A DNA stretch of 37,114 bases, taken from NCBI GenBank assembly GCA_023251455.1, contig JAHEYT010000064.1, positions 1 through 37,114 on the forward strand, given 5' to 3'. The notes beneath the pieces were generated by a model that was given only the letters and a program-made list of their open reading frames with translations, was not told the DNA's origin and searched no databases. A program made the position numbers and the translations under genes. Shown piece by piece: positions 1-7,935 of the stretch; within the stretch, counting starts at the first letter, position 1; each line of letters opens with the position of its first letter. Source of the stretch: Bacteroidota bacterium. Its GTDB lineage: Bacteria; Bacteroidota; Bacteroidia; Bacteroidales; Prolixibacteraceae.

Positions 1-46
1 TCATAGAAACGGACAAGGTCAATTTCGACATAATATTTATTCATAA

Positions 47-106
47 TTTATAAATGACATTAGAGTCATTGTAGATAAATACGGCGAAAAAAATTTAAAT
101 CAATGA
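47..106 (+). CDS. Possible 3' end of the gene upstream of traI
   Basis: A short open stretch of 19 codons ends in TGA three bases before traI and reads like a protein C-terminus (it ends VDKYGEKNLNQ). The same frame has a stop at 44-46 and there is no start codon between, so it is either a frameshifted tail of the upstream tra gene or chance. A different frame gives an alternative tail ending at 51-53. The identity cannot be decided from this much sequence. Confidence 0.2.
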   Translation, partial: FINDIRVIVDKYGEKNLNQ

Positions 107-109
107 AAA

Positions 110-739
110 ATGAAAACAAAACTTTTTATAATCGCTTTTTTGACGATATTTTTTAGTGTCCAGGCAAAAGCCCAATGGATTGTCACCGATCCAACCAACC
201 TGGTTCAAAGTATCGTCAATACGGCCAACGAAATCATTCAAACATCCTCGACTGCCTCAAATATGCTAAACAACTTCAAGGAAGTTCAGAAAGTTTATAC
301 GCAGGGGAAAGAATACTACGACAAATTGAAGGCAGTAAATAACCTGGTAAAGGATGCCAAAAAGGTTCAGAATACGATCCTGCTGGTTGGTGAGATTTCG
401 GAGATCTACGTTACGAATTTTCAGAAGATGCTTGCCGATCCTCACTTCCGGGTCGAAGAACTTACTGCAATTGCCTTTGGATACACCAAACTTTTGCAAG
501 AATCTGCCAATATGCTTTTGGAACTCAAAGATGTGGTTAACGTCAACGGGTTATCGATGACTGACAGTGAACGGATGGACATTGTTACCAAAGTGTATGA
601 CCGGTTAAAGAAGCACCGGGATATGGTTGCTTACTATACGCGCAAGAACATTTCGGTTGCCTATCTGAGGGCTAAAAAGGCCGGTGACAGCGACCGGGTT
701 ATGGCTCTATACGGAAGTGCTGATGAGCGTTATTGGTAA
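110..739 (+). CDS. traI: Conjugative transposon protein TraI (DUF4141)
   Basis: This is a 209-residue exported protein of the Bacteroidota conjugation apparatus. A signal peptide occupies about residues 1-21 (hydrophobic run ending AKAQ). The mature start WIVTDPTNL, the NEIIQTSSTASNM segment, the QGKEYYDKLK segment and the C-terminal NISVAYLRAKK...YW are hallmarks of the CTnDOT TraI/DUF4141 family. TrbJ-type proteins of other type IV systems play a similar periplasmic role at the mating channel. It is the first complete gene of a rightward run, with traJ 21 bases downstream. The name rests on recognised sequence and on gene order traI-J-K-L-M-N. Confidence 0.88.
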   Translation: MKTKLFIIAFLTIFFSVQAKAQWIVTDPTNLVQSIVNTANEIIQTSSTASNMLNNFKEVQKVYTQGKEYYDKLKAVNNLVKDAKKVQNTILLVGEISEIYVTNFQKMLADPHFRVEELTAIAFGYTKLLQESANMLLELKDVVNVNGLSMTDSERMDIVTKVYDRLKKHRDMVAYYTRKNISVAYLRAKKAGDSDRVMALYGSADERYW

Positions 740-760
740 TAATCTCAAAAACAAACCGAA

Positions 761-1774
761 ATGGTAATCTTGGCTGTCGATTTCGAAAATCTCCATCAGA
801 TCCTTCGCAACCTTTACATGGAAATGATGCCGCTGTGCAGCAACATGACCGGAATTGCCAAAGGCATTGCCGGGCTTGGCGCCCTGTTTTATGTAGCTTC
901 CCGTGTATGGCAGGCTTTATCCCGTGCTGAACCCATAGACGTGTATCCGCTGTTGCGGCCTTTTGCCATCGGGCTTTGCATCCTGTTTTTTCCAACATTT
1001 GTTTTGGGGACAATTAATATGGTGCTGTCGCCAGTGGTAAAAGGAACGCACCAGATGCTGGAATCACAAACCTTCGATATGAACCAGTACCGGCAGCAAA
1101 AAGACCAGCTCGAATATGAAGCCATGATGCGAAACCCGGAAACTGCCTACTTAGCTTCGAACGAAGAGTTTGACCGTCAGTTGGAGGAACTGGGTTGGTC
1201 TCCCGGTGATTTGACAACTATGGCCGGAATGTATGTCGAACGGAGTATGTACGATCTGAAAAAATCCATTCGTGACTGGTTCCGTGAATTGCTGGAATTG
1301 CTCTTTCAGGCAGCAGCTTTGGTGATTGATACTTTAAGGACATTCTTTTTGATTGTCCTGTCCATTCTTGGTCCAATTGCCTTTGCGATTTCGGTTTATA
1401 ATGGGTTCCAGTCAACCATGACCCAATGGATTACGCGCTATATCAGCGTTTACCTTTGGCTACCGGTGTCAGATATTTTTAGTTCTATTCTGGCCAAAAT
1501 ACAGGTTCTGATGCTGCAAAATGACATTACCGAACTGCAAAGCAACCCGGATTATTCCATTGATGCTTCCAATGCAGTGTATATCATTTTCATGGTCATC
1601 GGGATCATCGGATACTTTACCATACCTACTGTTGCCAACTGGGTTATCCAGGCCGGGGGGATGGGTAACTACGGGCACAATGTAAACTCAACCGCCAGCA
1701 AAGGCAGCTCAGTTATCAGCGGTGCTGCAGGTGCTGCAACCGGAAATATTACTGGCAGATTAATGGGAAAATAA
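761..1774 (+). CDS. traJ: Conjugative transposon membrane protein TraJ
   Basis: This 337-residue inner-membrane protein has several hydrophobic segments: about residues 25-50, 70-95, 185-215 and 270-300. The N-terminal segment with LCSNMTGIAKGIAGLGALFYVASRVW and the segment reading GPIAFAISVYNGFQSTMTQWI are typical of the TraJ family of CTnDOT-like elements, which corresponds to the VirB6/TrbL channel subunit. The C-terminus is a low-complexity Gly/Ser/Ala tail (SSVISGAAGAATGNITG). The ATG at 761 lies 21 bases after traI and keeps the conserved N-terminus. A second ATG-frame reading at 733 gives only a short unrelated frame and was ignored. Confidence 0.88.
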   Translation: MVILAVDFENLHQILRNLYMEMMPLCSNMTGIAKGIAGLGALFYVASRVWQALSRAEPIDVYPLLRPFAIGLCILFFPTFVLGTINMVLSPVVKGTHQMLESQTFDMNQYRQQKDQLEYEAMMRNPETAYLASNEEFDRQLEELGWSPGDLTTMAGMYVERSMYDLKKSIRDWFRELLELLFQAAALVIDTLRTFFLIVLSILGPIAFAISVYNGFQSTMTQWITRYISVYLWLPVSDIFSSILAKIQVLMLQNDITELQSNPDYSIDASNAVYIIFMVIGIIGYFTIPTVANWVIQAGGMGNYGHNVNSTASKGSSVISGAAGAATGNITGRLMGK

Positions 1775-1788
1775 AAAAATAAAAAAAA

Positions 1789-2412
1789 ATGGAATTTAAA
1801 TCATTAAAAAATATCGAATCTTCATTCCGGCAGATACGGTTCTTTACAGTCATATTTGTCATCCTGTGTGGCGTAATAGTGTGTTATGCACTTTGGAATT
1901 CGTACAGTTTTGCTGAAGCGCAACGGCAGAAAATCTATGTATTAGACGGTGGCAAATCCTTACTGCTTGCACTTTCACAGGATTTATCCCAAAACCGCCC
2001 AGTCGAGGCACGTGACCACGTAAAGCGGTTTCACGAACTGTTTTTTACCCTATCTCCGGATAAGGATGCCATTGAGAGCAATATCCAGCGGGCATTGTTC
2101 CTGGTAGATAAAAGTGCTTTTGCCTATTACAAGGATCTGACAGAAAAAGGGTATTACAATCGGATCATTTCGGGGAATATCAACCAGACCATTTCTGTGG
2201 ATAGCGTGGTATGCAACTTCGATCATTATCCATATCAGGTGGCTGCTTATGCCCGGCAAATGATTATCCGGGAAAGTAATGTTACTGAGCGGAGCCTGGT
2301 TACCCGGTGCAACCTGATTAATTCGGTTCGCTCAGACAACAACCCGCACGGTTTTATCATGGAAAACTTTGAGGTTATTGAAAACCGGGACCTTCGGGTT
2401 ATCGACCGGTAA
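1789..2412 (+). CDS. traK: Conjugative transposon protein TraK
   Basis: This 207-residue protein has the conserved N-terminus EFKSLKNIESSFRQIRFF followed by one membrane span at about residues 20-40. That is the layout of TraK of CTnDOT-like elements, a VirB8/TrbF-like bitopic inner-membrane component with a periplasmic domain. The start is preceded by an A-rich leader, as is usual in this phylum, with no clear Shine-Dalgarno sequence. It follows traJ by 14 bases and is followed by traL after 16, so the genes are almost certainly co-transcribed. The end reads NRDLRVIDR, close to the family C-terminus. Confidence 0.88.
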   Translation: MEFKSLKNIESSFRQIRFFTVIFVILCGVIVCYALWNSYSFAEAQRQKIYVLDGGKSLLLALSQDLSQNRPVEARDHVKRFHELFFTLSPDKDAIESNIQRALFLVDKSAFAYYKDLTEKGYYNRIISGNINQTISVDSVVCNFDHYPYQVAAYARQMIIRESNVTERSLVTRCNLINSVRSDNNPHGFIMENFEVIENRDLRVIDR

Positions 2413-2428
2413 TTCCAAAACCGTATCC

Positions 2429-2719
2429 ATGAAAAAGTTTAAACAACACGCCAGCGGCCTGACAGAACAGGTTCGTATCCGTTTGCAGAAAGGGTGCAAC
2501 AATCTTTCACCTCAAAAACGAATGATCACGATTATGTGTTTGTGTTTCACTTTCGGAATAGCCTCGCTTTACATGACAGCCAGCTCTTTTTACAGTATCT
2601 GGTGGAGTGATCAGCAGAAAAACCAAATACATCAGGTAAATAAAGAATCTGGTTTGCACTTATCAGATTCTATTTTGGACAAATCGAGTAAACCATCAAA
2701 ACAATCAGAACATGAATGA
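2429..2719 (+). CDS. traL: Conjugative transposon protein TraL (DUF3989)
   Basis: This small protein of 96 residues has one membrane span at about residues 33-55 (MCLCFTFGIASLYMTASSFY) and a hydrophilic C-terminus. The open frame extends upstream to 2369, but that part overlaps traK, so the ATG at 2429 (MKKFKQHASG) is preferred. Position between traK and traM, size and topology match the DUF3989/TraL component of CTnDOT-type elements. The last eight bases overlap the traM start, which points to translational coupling. Its exact biochemical role in the channel is not established. Confidence 0.75.
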   Translation: MKKFKQHASGLTEQVRIRLQKGCNNLSPQKRMITIMCLCFTFGIASLYMTASSFYSIWWSDQQKNQIHQVNKESGLHLSDSILDKSSKPSKQSEHE

Positions 2720-4040
2720 AAATCAAATAACAGAAGATAAACAGGCACTTTCATCAAAGCAGAAACAAACGGTGAAAAAGTACGCCGCATTTGCTTTAAT
2801 GTTTGTTGTTTTTGGAGCATGTATGTGGTTGATTTTTGCCCCATCAGCAGATAAAAATGAGAAAACTGAAGTCAGCAAAGGTTTGAACGTCAACCTTCCG
2901 GCACCCAAAGCGCAAACCATAATAAGTGACAAGAAAGCTGCCTATGAAGACGAACAGCTAAAAGAAAAACGGACCGAAAAAATGAGGTCATTACAGGATT
3001 TTGCAACTATTCTCGGTAAAGAAAAGGGCAATACAGAAGCAGATTTGTCTTTGTCGGACAAAAGGCAGAAAAATCTACAATCAACGAAATCAAGTTTCTC
3101 TCCTCCAAAATCATCCGCTCAGGCACGGTCTTCAATTCAGACATCAGTCTCTGCATATCGGGACATTAACCGGACTTTGGGATCGTTTTACGAAAGCCCC
3201 AAAGAAGATTCCGAAAAAGAACGGTTGGCTAAAGAACTTGAAGAATTAAAAACGAAGCTGGCCGAAAAAGAAAACCGGAAAAGCAGTGTGGATGACCAAA
3301 TGGCTGTCATGGAAAAATCTTACCAGATGGCAGCTAAATATATCCCGCAGATGCAGGGACAAACCTCACTTCAGCCAACAGCAGAACTGCCTATAAAGCC
3401 TACAAACAAACCGAATATTGTTCCGGTTAGCCAGGTTAGTGAGCGTATTGTCTCAAGTCTTCAGCAAGATGTTGGAATTAGCCAAGCTCTTGTCGGATCA
3501 AATGTGCCTATTCAGGAAACTAACAGATTTTATACTGTGTCGGATAAAGAGCTCAAATCGGATTTAAAGAATACGATTGCGGCATGTATCCACAACGATC
3601 AGAACATTGTGGACGGGCAAAGCGTTCGTCTGCGGCTAACAGAACAATTGCAGGCCGGAACAATCCTTGTTCCTACAAATGCCATTATCTCAGGTACTGC
3701 CCGAATTCAGGGAGAACGGATGGGTATTACTGTTAATTCGTTGGAATATGAAGGTTTGATCCTGCCTGTTGATCTGACGATCTATGATACGGATGGGCAG
3801 CGAGGTATTTATATTCCGAATGCGGGCACTGTTAATGCCGCCAAAGAAATCGTTGCCAATATGGGAACAAGCGCTGGTACCAGCATCAGTTTGACAAGCA
3901 ATGCCAGCCAACAATTGGTGGCTGATCTTGGTCGAAGCGCCATACAGGGAACTTCGCAATATATGGCCAAAAAGTTACGCGAGGTAAAAGTCAATTTAAA
4001 GGCCGGGTACAAAGTTCTTCTGTTGCCCAATAATAAATAA
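2712..4040 (+). CDS. traM: Conjugative transposon protein TraM
   Basis: This 442-residue protein has a cytoplasmic N-terminus, one membrane span at about residues 24-44 (YAAFALMFVVFGACMWLIF), a long charged and partly coiled-coil linker (about 150-200, KELEELKTKLAEKENRK) and a C-terminal domain with IVDGQSVRLRLTEQLQAGTILVPTNAIISGTARIQGERM. This is the TraM family, the VirB10-like protein that links inner and outer membrane in Bacteroidota conjugation. It overlaps the end of traL by 8 bases and precedes traN by 33. The linker is Gln/Ser/Pro-rich, which is normal for this family. Confidence 0.88.
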   Translation: MNENQITEDKQALSSKQKQTVKKYAAFALMFVVFGACMWLIFAPSADKNEKTEVSKGLNVNLPAPKAQTIISDKKAAYEDEQLKEKRTEKMRSLQDFATILGKEKGNTEADLSLSDKRQKNLQSTKSSFSPPKSSAQARSSIQTSVSAYRDINRTLGSFYESPKEDSEKERLAKELEELKTKLAEKENRKSSVDDQMAVMEKSYQMAAKYIPQMQGQTSLQPTAELPIKPTNKPNIVPVSQVSERIVSSLQQDVGISQALVGSNVPIQETNRFYTVSDKELKSDLKNTIAACIHNDQNIVDGQSVRLRLTEQLQAGTILVPTNAIISGTARIQGERMGITVNSLEYEGLILPVDLTIYDTDGQRGIYIPNAGTVNAAKEIVANMGTSAGTSISLTSNASQQLVADLGRSAIQGTSQYMAKKLREVKVNLKAGYKVLLLPNNK

Positions 4041-4073
4041 ACATTCATTCTCTTATCCATAAATCAAAATAAA

Positions 4074-5006
4074 ATGAAACAATTACTGCTGATAGCTGTA
4101 TTTACGGCAGCTTCAATTTCGATAAACGCACAAAACAATTTGTCCTCTGAAAATCAAAACAAAGGGATCACTAAAGAAATCTCCAGTGATAGGATTATCC
4201 CACCCTACAATCTGGAAGTTACTTTTGATAAGACTGTACATGTCATTTTTCCTTCGGCGGTGAAATACATTGACCTCGGATCGCCAAACATTATTGCAGG
4301 AAAAGCTGAGTCTGCAGAGAATGTGGTTCGTATCAAAGCATCCGTTAAAGGTTTTGAAAATGAAACCAATTTTTCAGTGATTACCGACGAAGGCAGTTTT
4401 TATTCGTTCAATGTGAAATACGCCGATGAGCCGCAAAAACTCAATATTGAAATGCAAGACTTTATCCATGATGGTGCAACCGTTAACCGGCCAAATAACT
4501 CAATGGACATTTACCTTTCGGAACTTCGGAATGAATCTCCCAAAGAAGTTAACATGGCAATGAAATCCATCTATAAAAATAACAAAAAGGAGATAAAAAA
4601 CATTGAAAGTAAACGGTCTGGTATTCAATTCCTTTTGAAGGGGATATATATTCAAAACGACTTGTTGTATTTCCACACTGAGGTCAAAAACTCATCCAAT
4701 GTTCCGTTTGACGTGGATTTTATACGATGGAAAATCGTTGATAAAAAGGTTGCCAAACGAACAGCCATCCAGGAAACAGTAATTGAGCCTGTCCGGGCTT
4801 CCCACTTTGTCACCAGAATACAGGGTAGGTCCTCGGAACGGACTGTTTTTGCAATGAACAAGTTTACCATTCCGGATGGCAAAAGGTTGGTTGTGGAACT
4901 TTTTGAGAAGAATGGCGGACGCCATCTGTCGTTTGTTATTGGAAACGACAATCTTACTCAGACCAAAGAAATTAATTATCTGAAAACTAGGCAAATACAA
5001 ATATAA
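4074..5006 (+). CDS. traN: Conjugative transposon protein TraN (DUF4138)
   Basis: This 310-residue exported protein has a signal peptide at about 1-19 (ending SINAQ). The conserved start of the mature domain, LEVTFDKTVHVIFPSAVKYIDLG, is typical of TraN/DUF4138, a VirB9-like outer-membrane-associated component. Later blocks (VKNSSNVPFDVDFIRWKIVDKK and VFAMNKFTIPDGKRLVVELFEKNGGRHL) also fit the family. It is the last tra gene here. A strong hairpin terminator follows at about 5087-5121, and the traO, traP and traQ genes that usually follow in CTnDOT-type elements are absent from this window. Confidence 0.88.
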   Translation: MKQLLLIAVFTAASISINAQNNLSSENQNKGITKEISSDRIIPPYNLEVTFDKTVHVIFPSAVKYIDLGSPNIIAGKAESAENVVRIKASVKGFENETNFSVITDEGSFYSFNVKYADEPQKLNIEMQDFIHDGATVNRPNNSMDIYLSELRNESPKEVNMAMKSIYKNNKKEIKNIESKRSGIQFLLKGIYIQNDLLYFHTEVKNSSNVPFDVDFIRWKIVDKKVAKRTAIQETVIEPVRASHFVTRIQGRSSERTVFAMNKFTIPDGKRLVVELFEKNGGRHLSFVIGNDNLTQTKEINYLKTRQIQI

Positions 5007-5086
5007 TCTCTAAAAAAAGGCAGATGATATTAGTAGGTGAGCAAATAAGAGGTTGACAATATGAAGAAATAAAATATTGGATTTTT

Positions 5087-5121
5087 AAAAAAGGCCGCGA
5101 AAAATTTTTCACGGCCTTTTA
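5087..5121 (+). terminator. Hairpin terminator after traN
   Basis: The sequence has an A-run, then GGCCG (5093-5097), an AT-rich loop, CGGCC (5112-5116) and a T-run. With the flanking A and T bases the stem is 9 bp (5089-5097 with 5112-5120). The symmetry would let it work in both directions. It separates the tra operon from the retron genes. Confidence 0.75.
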
Positions 5122-5127
5122 TTTATG

Positions 5128-5135
5128 TAGTTTTG
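5128..5135 (+). promoter_or_regulatory. Candidate -7 box of the retron promoter
   Basis: TAGTTTTG fits the Bacteroidota -7 consensus TAnnTTTG. It ends four bases before the ATG at 5140, so a transcript from it would have almost no leader. There is only a T-run, not a clear TTTG, about 19 bases upstream. The call is weak. Confidence 0.3.
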
Positions 5136-5139
5136 AATT

Positions 5140-6360
5140 ATGATTAAAGATTATCAAGATATTATTGAAGCCGTATGTGGAAAATTTAATCATGCCATCA
5201 CACAACTGGATATTGTGACATGGCTCGAAAATTTTGATAAAGCTGATTGGAAAAAGGCTCTTATAGTACTAAACAACTTTGAGTTTTTTTCAACAAATGA
5301 TATAGTAAAGGAACTTAATAATGGCTTGCTGCAAATTCGCAGTCAGATTTCCATAGAAAACAAAATCTATCTGATCCCCTTAGGAAAAACTGGAAAAAGT
5401 GGTTCTGCTATGATGTATTATTTAAAAAAGACCCCTTGCTTTGATAATAGGAAAACAAAGTTAGAAATAATAGAAAACAAAGATTTTTCCTCACTTCCTG
5501 ATAGTTGCAATATTGTTATTGTTGATGATTTTGCCGGCACGGGTAATTCAATTATAGAATTTTACAATAGCATAAAATCAAACATACCAAAGAACCACGT
5601 CATAAATGCTTTAACTGTAGCATTTATGAGAAAAGCTAAAAGCAGTTTAGCAAGCCACAAGATAAAATTAGTTGGCAATGAAAGAATTTCCTGTTTTTCA
5701 TCGAGGGGTTCTGTTTTTGGGTATCTTCCGAGAATGAAAGCAATCAGAAATTTTTGTTTTGAATATGGTGATAAGTTATACCCAGAACAAGCCTATCGAG
5801 AAAAAAAAACAAAACAACACCCGCTCGGATATTCAAATACGCAAGCCTTGTTGGGATTTGAACACTCTATTCCAAATAATACATTGCCGATAATGTGGGC
5901 TGATTGCAAGCTCGTCGGACAAGAAAAAAAATGGCTTCCTTTATTTCCAAGAAGAGGCAATCTGTTAATTGAAAAAGCAAAAGAGTTTAGGCAAAGTCAA
6001 AACTATTGGGCAAGCATCATATATAAGGTCGGATTAGGTGAAAGTGTATTTTCAGATGAAACAAAATATAATAAAGGAACCATTCAGCTAATAAGCGTTA
6101 TGTACCTTAAAAAAAAGCAGAAAAATGTATTGTATATATGTCAAATGCTTGGAATAAACCTTAATGAATATGATTTAATTATAGAAAAAGGAAGGGAAAA
6201 GAACTTATTCGATGCAGAGGGAAAATTAACAGCACAGGCTTTGCAAATTTATGACGAGATACAAAAGAAATATAGATTTCAGAAAAGAAACATTGAGACT
6301 GACTTAATGATAGATGAGGATACTTTATATATACCAAAAAGGTTTCTGGGAAGTTCATAA
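5140..6360 (+). CDS. Retron effector: phosphoribosyltransferase-like protein with C-terminal winged-helix-like region
   Basis: This is a 406-residue cytosolic protein. Residues about 75-165 look like a type I phosphoribosyltransferase fold: a beta strand with KIYLIPLGKTGKSGSAM, then the PRPP-binding loop NIVIVDDFAGTGNS at 124-137 (V-D-D-x-x-x-T-G). The C-terminus (about 310-385) has helix-rich sequence with DAEGKLTAQALQIYDEI, resembling a winged helix. It directly precedes a structured RNA and a retron reverse transcriptase, and phosphoribosyltransferase-like proteins are a known class of retron effector. By inference it is the toxic or nucleotide-modifying arm of an abortive-infection defence, held inactive by the RT-msDNA complex. 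Its substrate is not known from sequence. The reading frame is AT-rich compared with the tra genes, consistent with acquired cargo. Confidence 0.75.
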   Translation: MIKDYQDIIEAVCGKFNHAITQLDIVTWLENFDKADWKKALIVLNNFEFFSTNDIVKELNNGLLQIRSQISIENKIYLIPLGKTGKSGSAMMYYLKKTPCFDNRKTKLEIIENKDFSSLPDSCNIVIVDDFAGTGNSIIEFYNSIKSNIPKNHVINALTVAFMRKAKSSLASHKIKLVGNERISCFSSRGSVFGYLPRMKAIRNFCFEYGDKLYPEQAYREKKTKQHPLGYSNTQALLGFEHSIPNNTLPIMWADCKLVGQEKKWLPLFPRRGNLLIEKAKEFRQSQNYWASIIYKVGLGESVFSDETKYNKGTIQLISVMYLKKKQKNVLYICQMLGINLNEYDLIIEKGREKNLFDAEGKLTAQALQIYDEIQKKYRFQKRNIETDLMIDEDTLYIPKRFLGSS

Positions 6361-6363
6361 GTA

Positions 6364-6520
6364 AATCTAATTAGCTAGGCCTTGTAATAGGCCTTTTAAA
6401 CCCGTTAGGTTTAAGAGTTAATAAAGCTACATTATACTGATTCTTGTGCAACGCCTGCGGGCACTCGGGTCGCACAAGATTCACTCGTTGAGTGAATTTT
6501 CAAAAAAGAGTAATTAGATT
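6364..6520 (+). ncRNA. Retron msr-msd noncoding RNA
   Basis: A perfect 10-bp inverted repeat, AATCTAATTA at 6364-6373 (a1) and TAATTAGATT at 6511-6520 (a2), bounds the region. Right after a1 comes TTAGC (6371-6375), so G6374 is the expected branching guanosine. The msr part has two hairpins: AGGCCT 6377-6382 with 6389-6394, and TTAAACC 6396-6402 with GGTTTAA 6408-6414. The msd part has a stem TCTTGTGC 6442-6449 with 6472-6479, extended past a mismatch, and a hairpin of at least 7 bp at 6480-6496. This order (a1, branch G, short msr hairpins, long msd hairpin, a2, reverse transcriptase) is the retron layout. Exact msDNA ends cannot be read from sequence. Confidence 0.85.
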
Positions 6521-6524
6521 GAAC

Positions 6525-7613
6525 ATGAATTTCCCTCGAAACTTGTTTATTGAAAATGCAATAGCGGAAGGTCATTCGGAAACTTTCATCCAGAATACAC
6601 TGAATTATGCAGATAACTTAATTCAGAAAAACTTGCCTGTCATTTTTTCTTTACAACATTTCTCATTATTTGTTGGAATTGACTTTATTAAATTGCAGTC
6701 AATAATTAGAAATAGAGAGAATCATTACACCTATTATCTTATCAAAAAGAAAAGAGGCGGATTTAGACGTATAATAGCCCCTCATTCGAATATAAAATAT
6801 CTGCAAAGTTGGATTAAAGTAAATATCATAGATAAAATTGAAGTTAATAAAAGTGCAACCGGATTTGTAAAAAAGAAATCAATACTGGATAATGCGCTAA
6901 TACACGAAAACCAAGATGTGATTCTCAATATTGACTTATCCAATTTCTTTGAGTCAATAACTGAACGGCGAGTATATGGTATTTTTAAGTCCATTGGTTA
7001 TGCTCCAAATTTGGCTGTTGAGTTTGCTAGGATATGTACGGCCTCCATTTCTGAATATCGATTTAAAAATCTTTCAGATGAAGAGAAACCTTTTTTTGAG
7101 GATTTCTATAAAGCCAAAGAAGCCCTTTTAATTCAAGGAGCTCCAACAAGTCCTGGCATCTCAAATATTATATGTAGGAAATTAGACACACGATTGTCAA
7201 GACTATCAAACAAGTTAGGAGCCAGTTATTCTCGTTATGCGGATGATATTACCTTTTCTGGAACTAACGACAAACTTCCTAATGTTAGTATATTGAAGAA
7301 GATCCTTGAAGATGAAGGATTTAAAATTAATTGGGATAAGGTTGGTAGATATAAAACAGGACAGAGGCAGATTGTAACAGGCTTATTAGTTGATAAAAAA
7401 GTCAGAGTTCCCAAAAAGTTTAAAAAAGATATATATCGACATTTATATTTTTGTAAGAAATATGGTGCTTTGTCTCATTTTCAAAGAATTAAGCCTGATA
7501 AGGGGTATCGGAAAGAGTGGATTCTTGGTAAAATACTTTTTATTCATGCAATAGAACCAAATGAGGCAAAAAAAATGATGGAAATAGTGAAACAAATAAA
7601 TTGGGAAATATAG
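6525..7613 (+). CDS. Retron reverse transcriptase
   Basis: A 362-residue RNA-directed DNA polymerase that would copy the adjacent msd RNA into msDNA primed from the 2'-OH of the msr branch guanosine. Visible motifs are NALIH at 123-127 (retron NAxxH), IDLSNFF at 136-142 (first catalytic Asp), QGAPTSP at 204-210, the YADD box at 238-241 and VTG at 284-286 (retron-specific motif that binds the msr). An upstream in-frame GTG at 6492 would put the start inside the msd, so the ATG at 6525, five bases after a2, is chosen. There is no maturase or endonuclease domain. It is AT-rich, like the effector gene, and ends before a converging gene at 7707. Confidence 0.92.
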   Translation: MNFPRNLFIENAIAEGHSETFIQNTLNYADNLIQKNLPVIFSLQHFSLFVGIDFIKLQSIIRNRENHYTYYLIKKKRGGFRRIIAPHSNIKYLQSWIKVNIIDKIEVNKSATGFVKKKSILDNALIHENQDVILNIDLSNFFESITERRVYGIFKSIGYAPNLAVEFARICTASISEYRFKNLSDEEKPFFEDFYKAKEALLIQGAPTSPGISNIICRKLDTRLSRLSNKLGASYSRYADDITFSGTNDKLPNVSILKKILEDEGFKINWDKVGRYKTGQRQIVTGLLVDKKVRVPKKFKKDIYRHLYFCKKYGALSHFQRIKPDKGYRKEWILGKILFIHAIEPNEAKKMMEIVKQINWEI

Positions 7614-7640
7614 GTTTCTTAATCCGAGCGGGTCAACCGT

Positions 7641-7666
7641 CTGGACGCTTTTAATTAGACGTCCAG
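7641..7666. terminator. Inverted repeat between converging genes
   Basis: CTGGACG (7641-7647) and CGTCCAG (7660-7666) can form a 7-bp stem with a 12-base loop between the reverse transcriptase stop and the converging 7707 gene. There is no clear T-run on either side, so termination is only suggested. Confidence 0.4.
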
Positions 7667-7706
7667 TGTGGCATAGTATACCGATTTTTGTTGTCGATTC
7701 ATGAGA

Positions 7707-7925
7707 TCACTTGTTTGGCATTGGTTTTATTGACCTGCTCTTCTTTTCAGGATGTACTGAGAAATCCCAATCGATATCTTCACTGGGCAGCGAAGAATGA
7801 ATATCGCCACCGATAACCAATCCGCAATGCATCTGTACAAATTCATCGGCTTGTTGCCTGTTGAGTGCTTTTACCTTGAAAACACCATCAAAAACAAAGC
7901 GTGTTTTTACTTCGAACTCTTTCAT
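7707..7925 (-). CDS. Small hypothetical protein of a conjugative element
   Basis: This 72-residue cytosolic protein reads MKEFEVKTRFVFDGVFKVKA at the start, then a helix with ALNRQQADEFVQMHCG, an acidic loop (SSLPSEDIDWDFSVHP) and a basic tail. I do not recognise a family with a known function. The pattern of alternating beta and helix resembles small hypothetical proteins common in Bacteroidota integrative elements. The ATG at 7925 is ten bases downstream of the next leftward gene, so the two are probably co-transcribed. Confidence 0.6.
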   Translation of the reverse strand: MKEFEVKTRFVFDGVFKVKALNRQQADEFVQMHCGLVIGGDIHSSLPSEDIDWDFSVHPEKKSRSIKPMPNK

Positions 7926-7935
7926 ATTTTATATT

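Noticed and set aside
6479..6500. Hairpin followed by TTTT as a transcription terminator
   Set aside because: It lies inside the a1/a2-bounded retron RNA and ahead of the RT start, so it is better explained as part of the msd.
6492..6524. GTG start that extends the reverse transcriptase upstream
   Set aside because: It would translate the last msd hairpin and the a2 repeat; the ATG at 6525 lies just after a2 and gives a normal retron RT N-terminus.
6525..7613. Group II intron, DGR or Abi-type reverse transcriptase
   Set aside because: No maturase or endonuclease domain, no template/variable repeat pair seen, and NAxxH and VTG motifs plus the adjoining structured RNA point to a retron.
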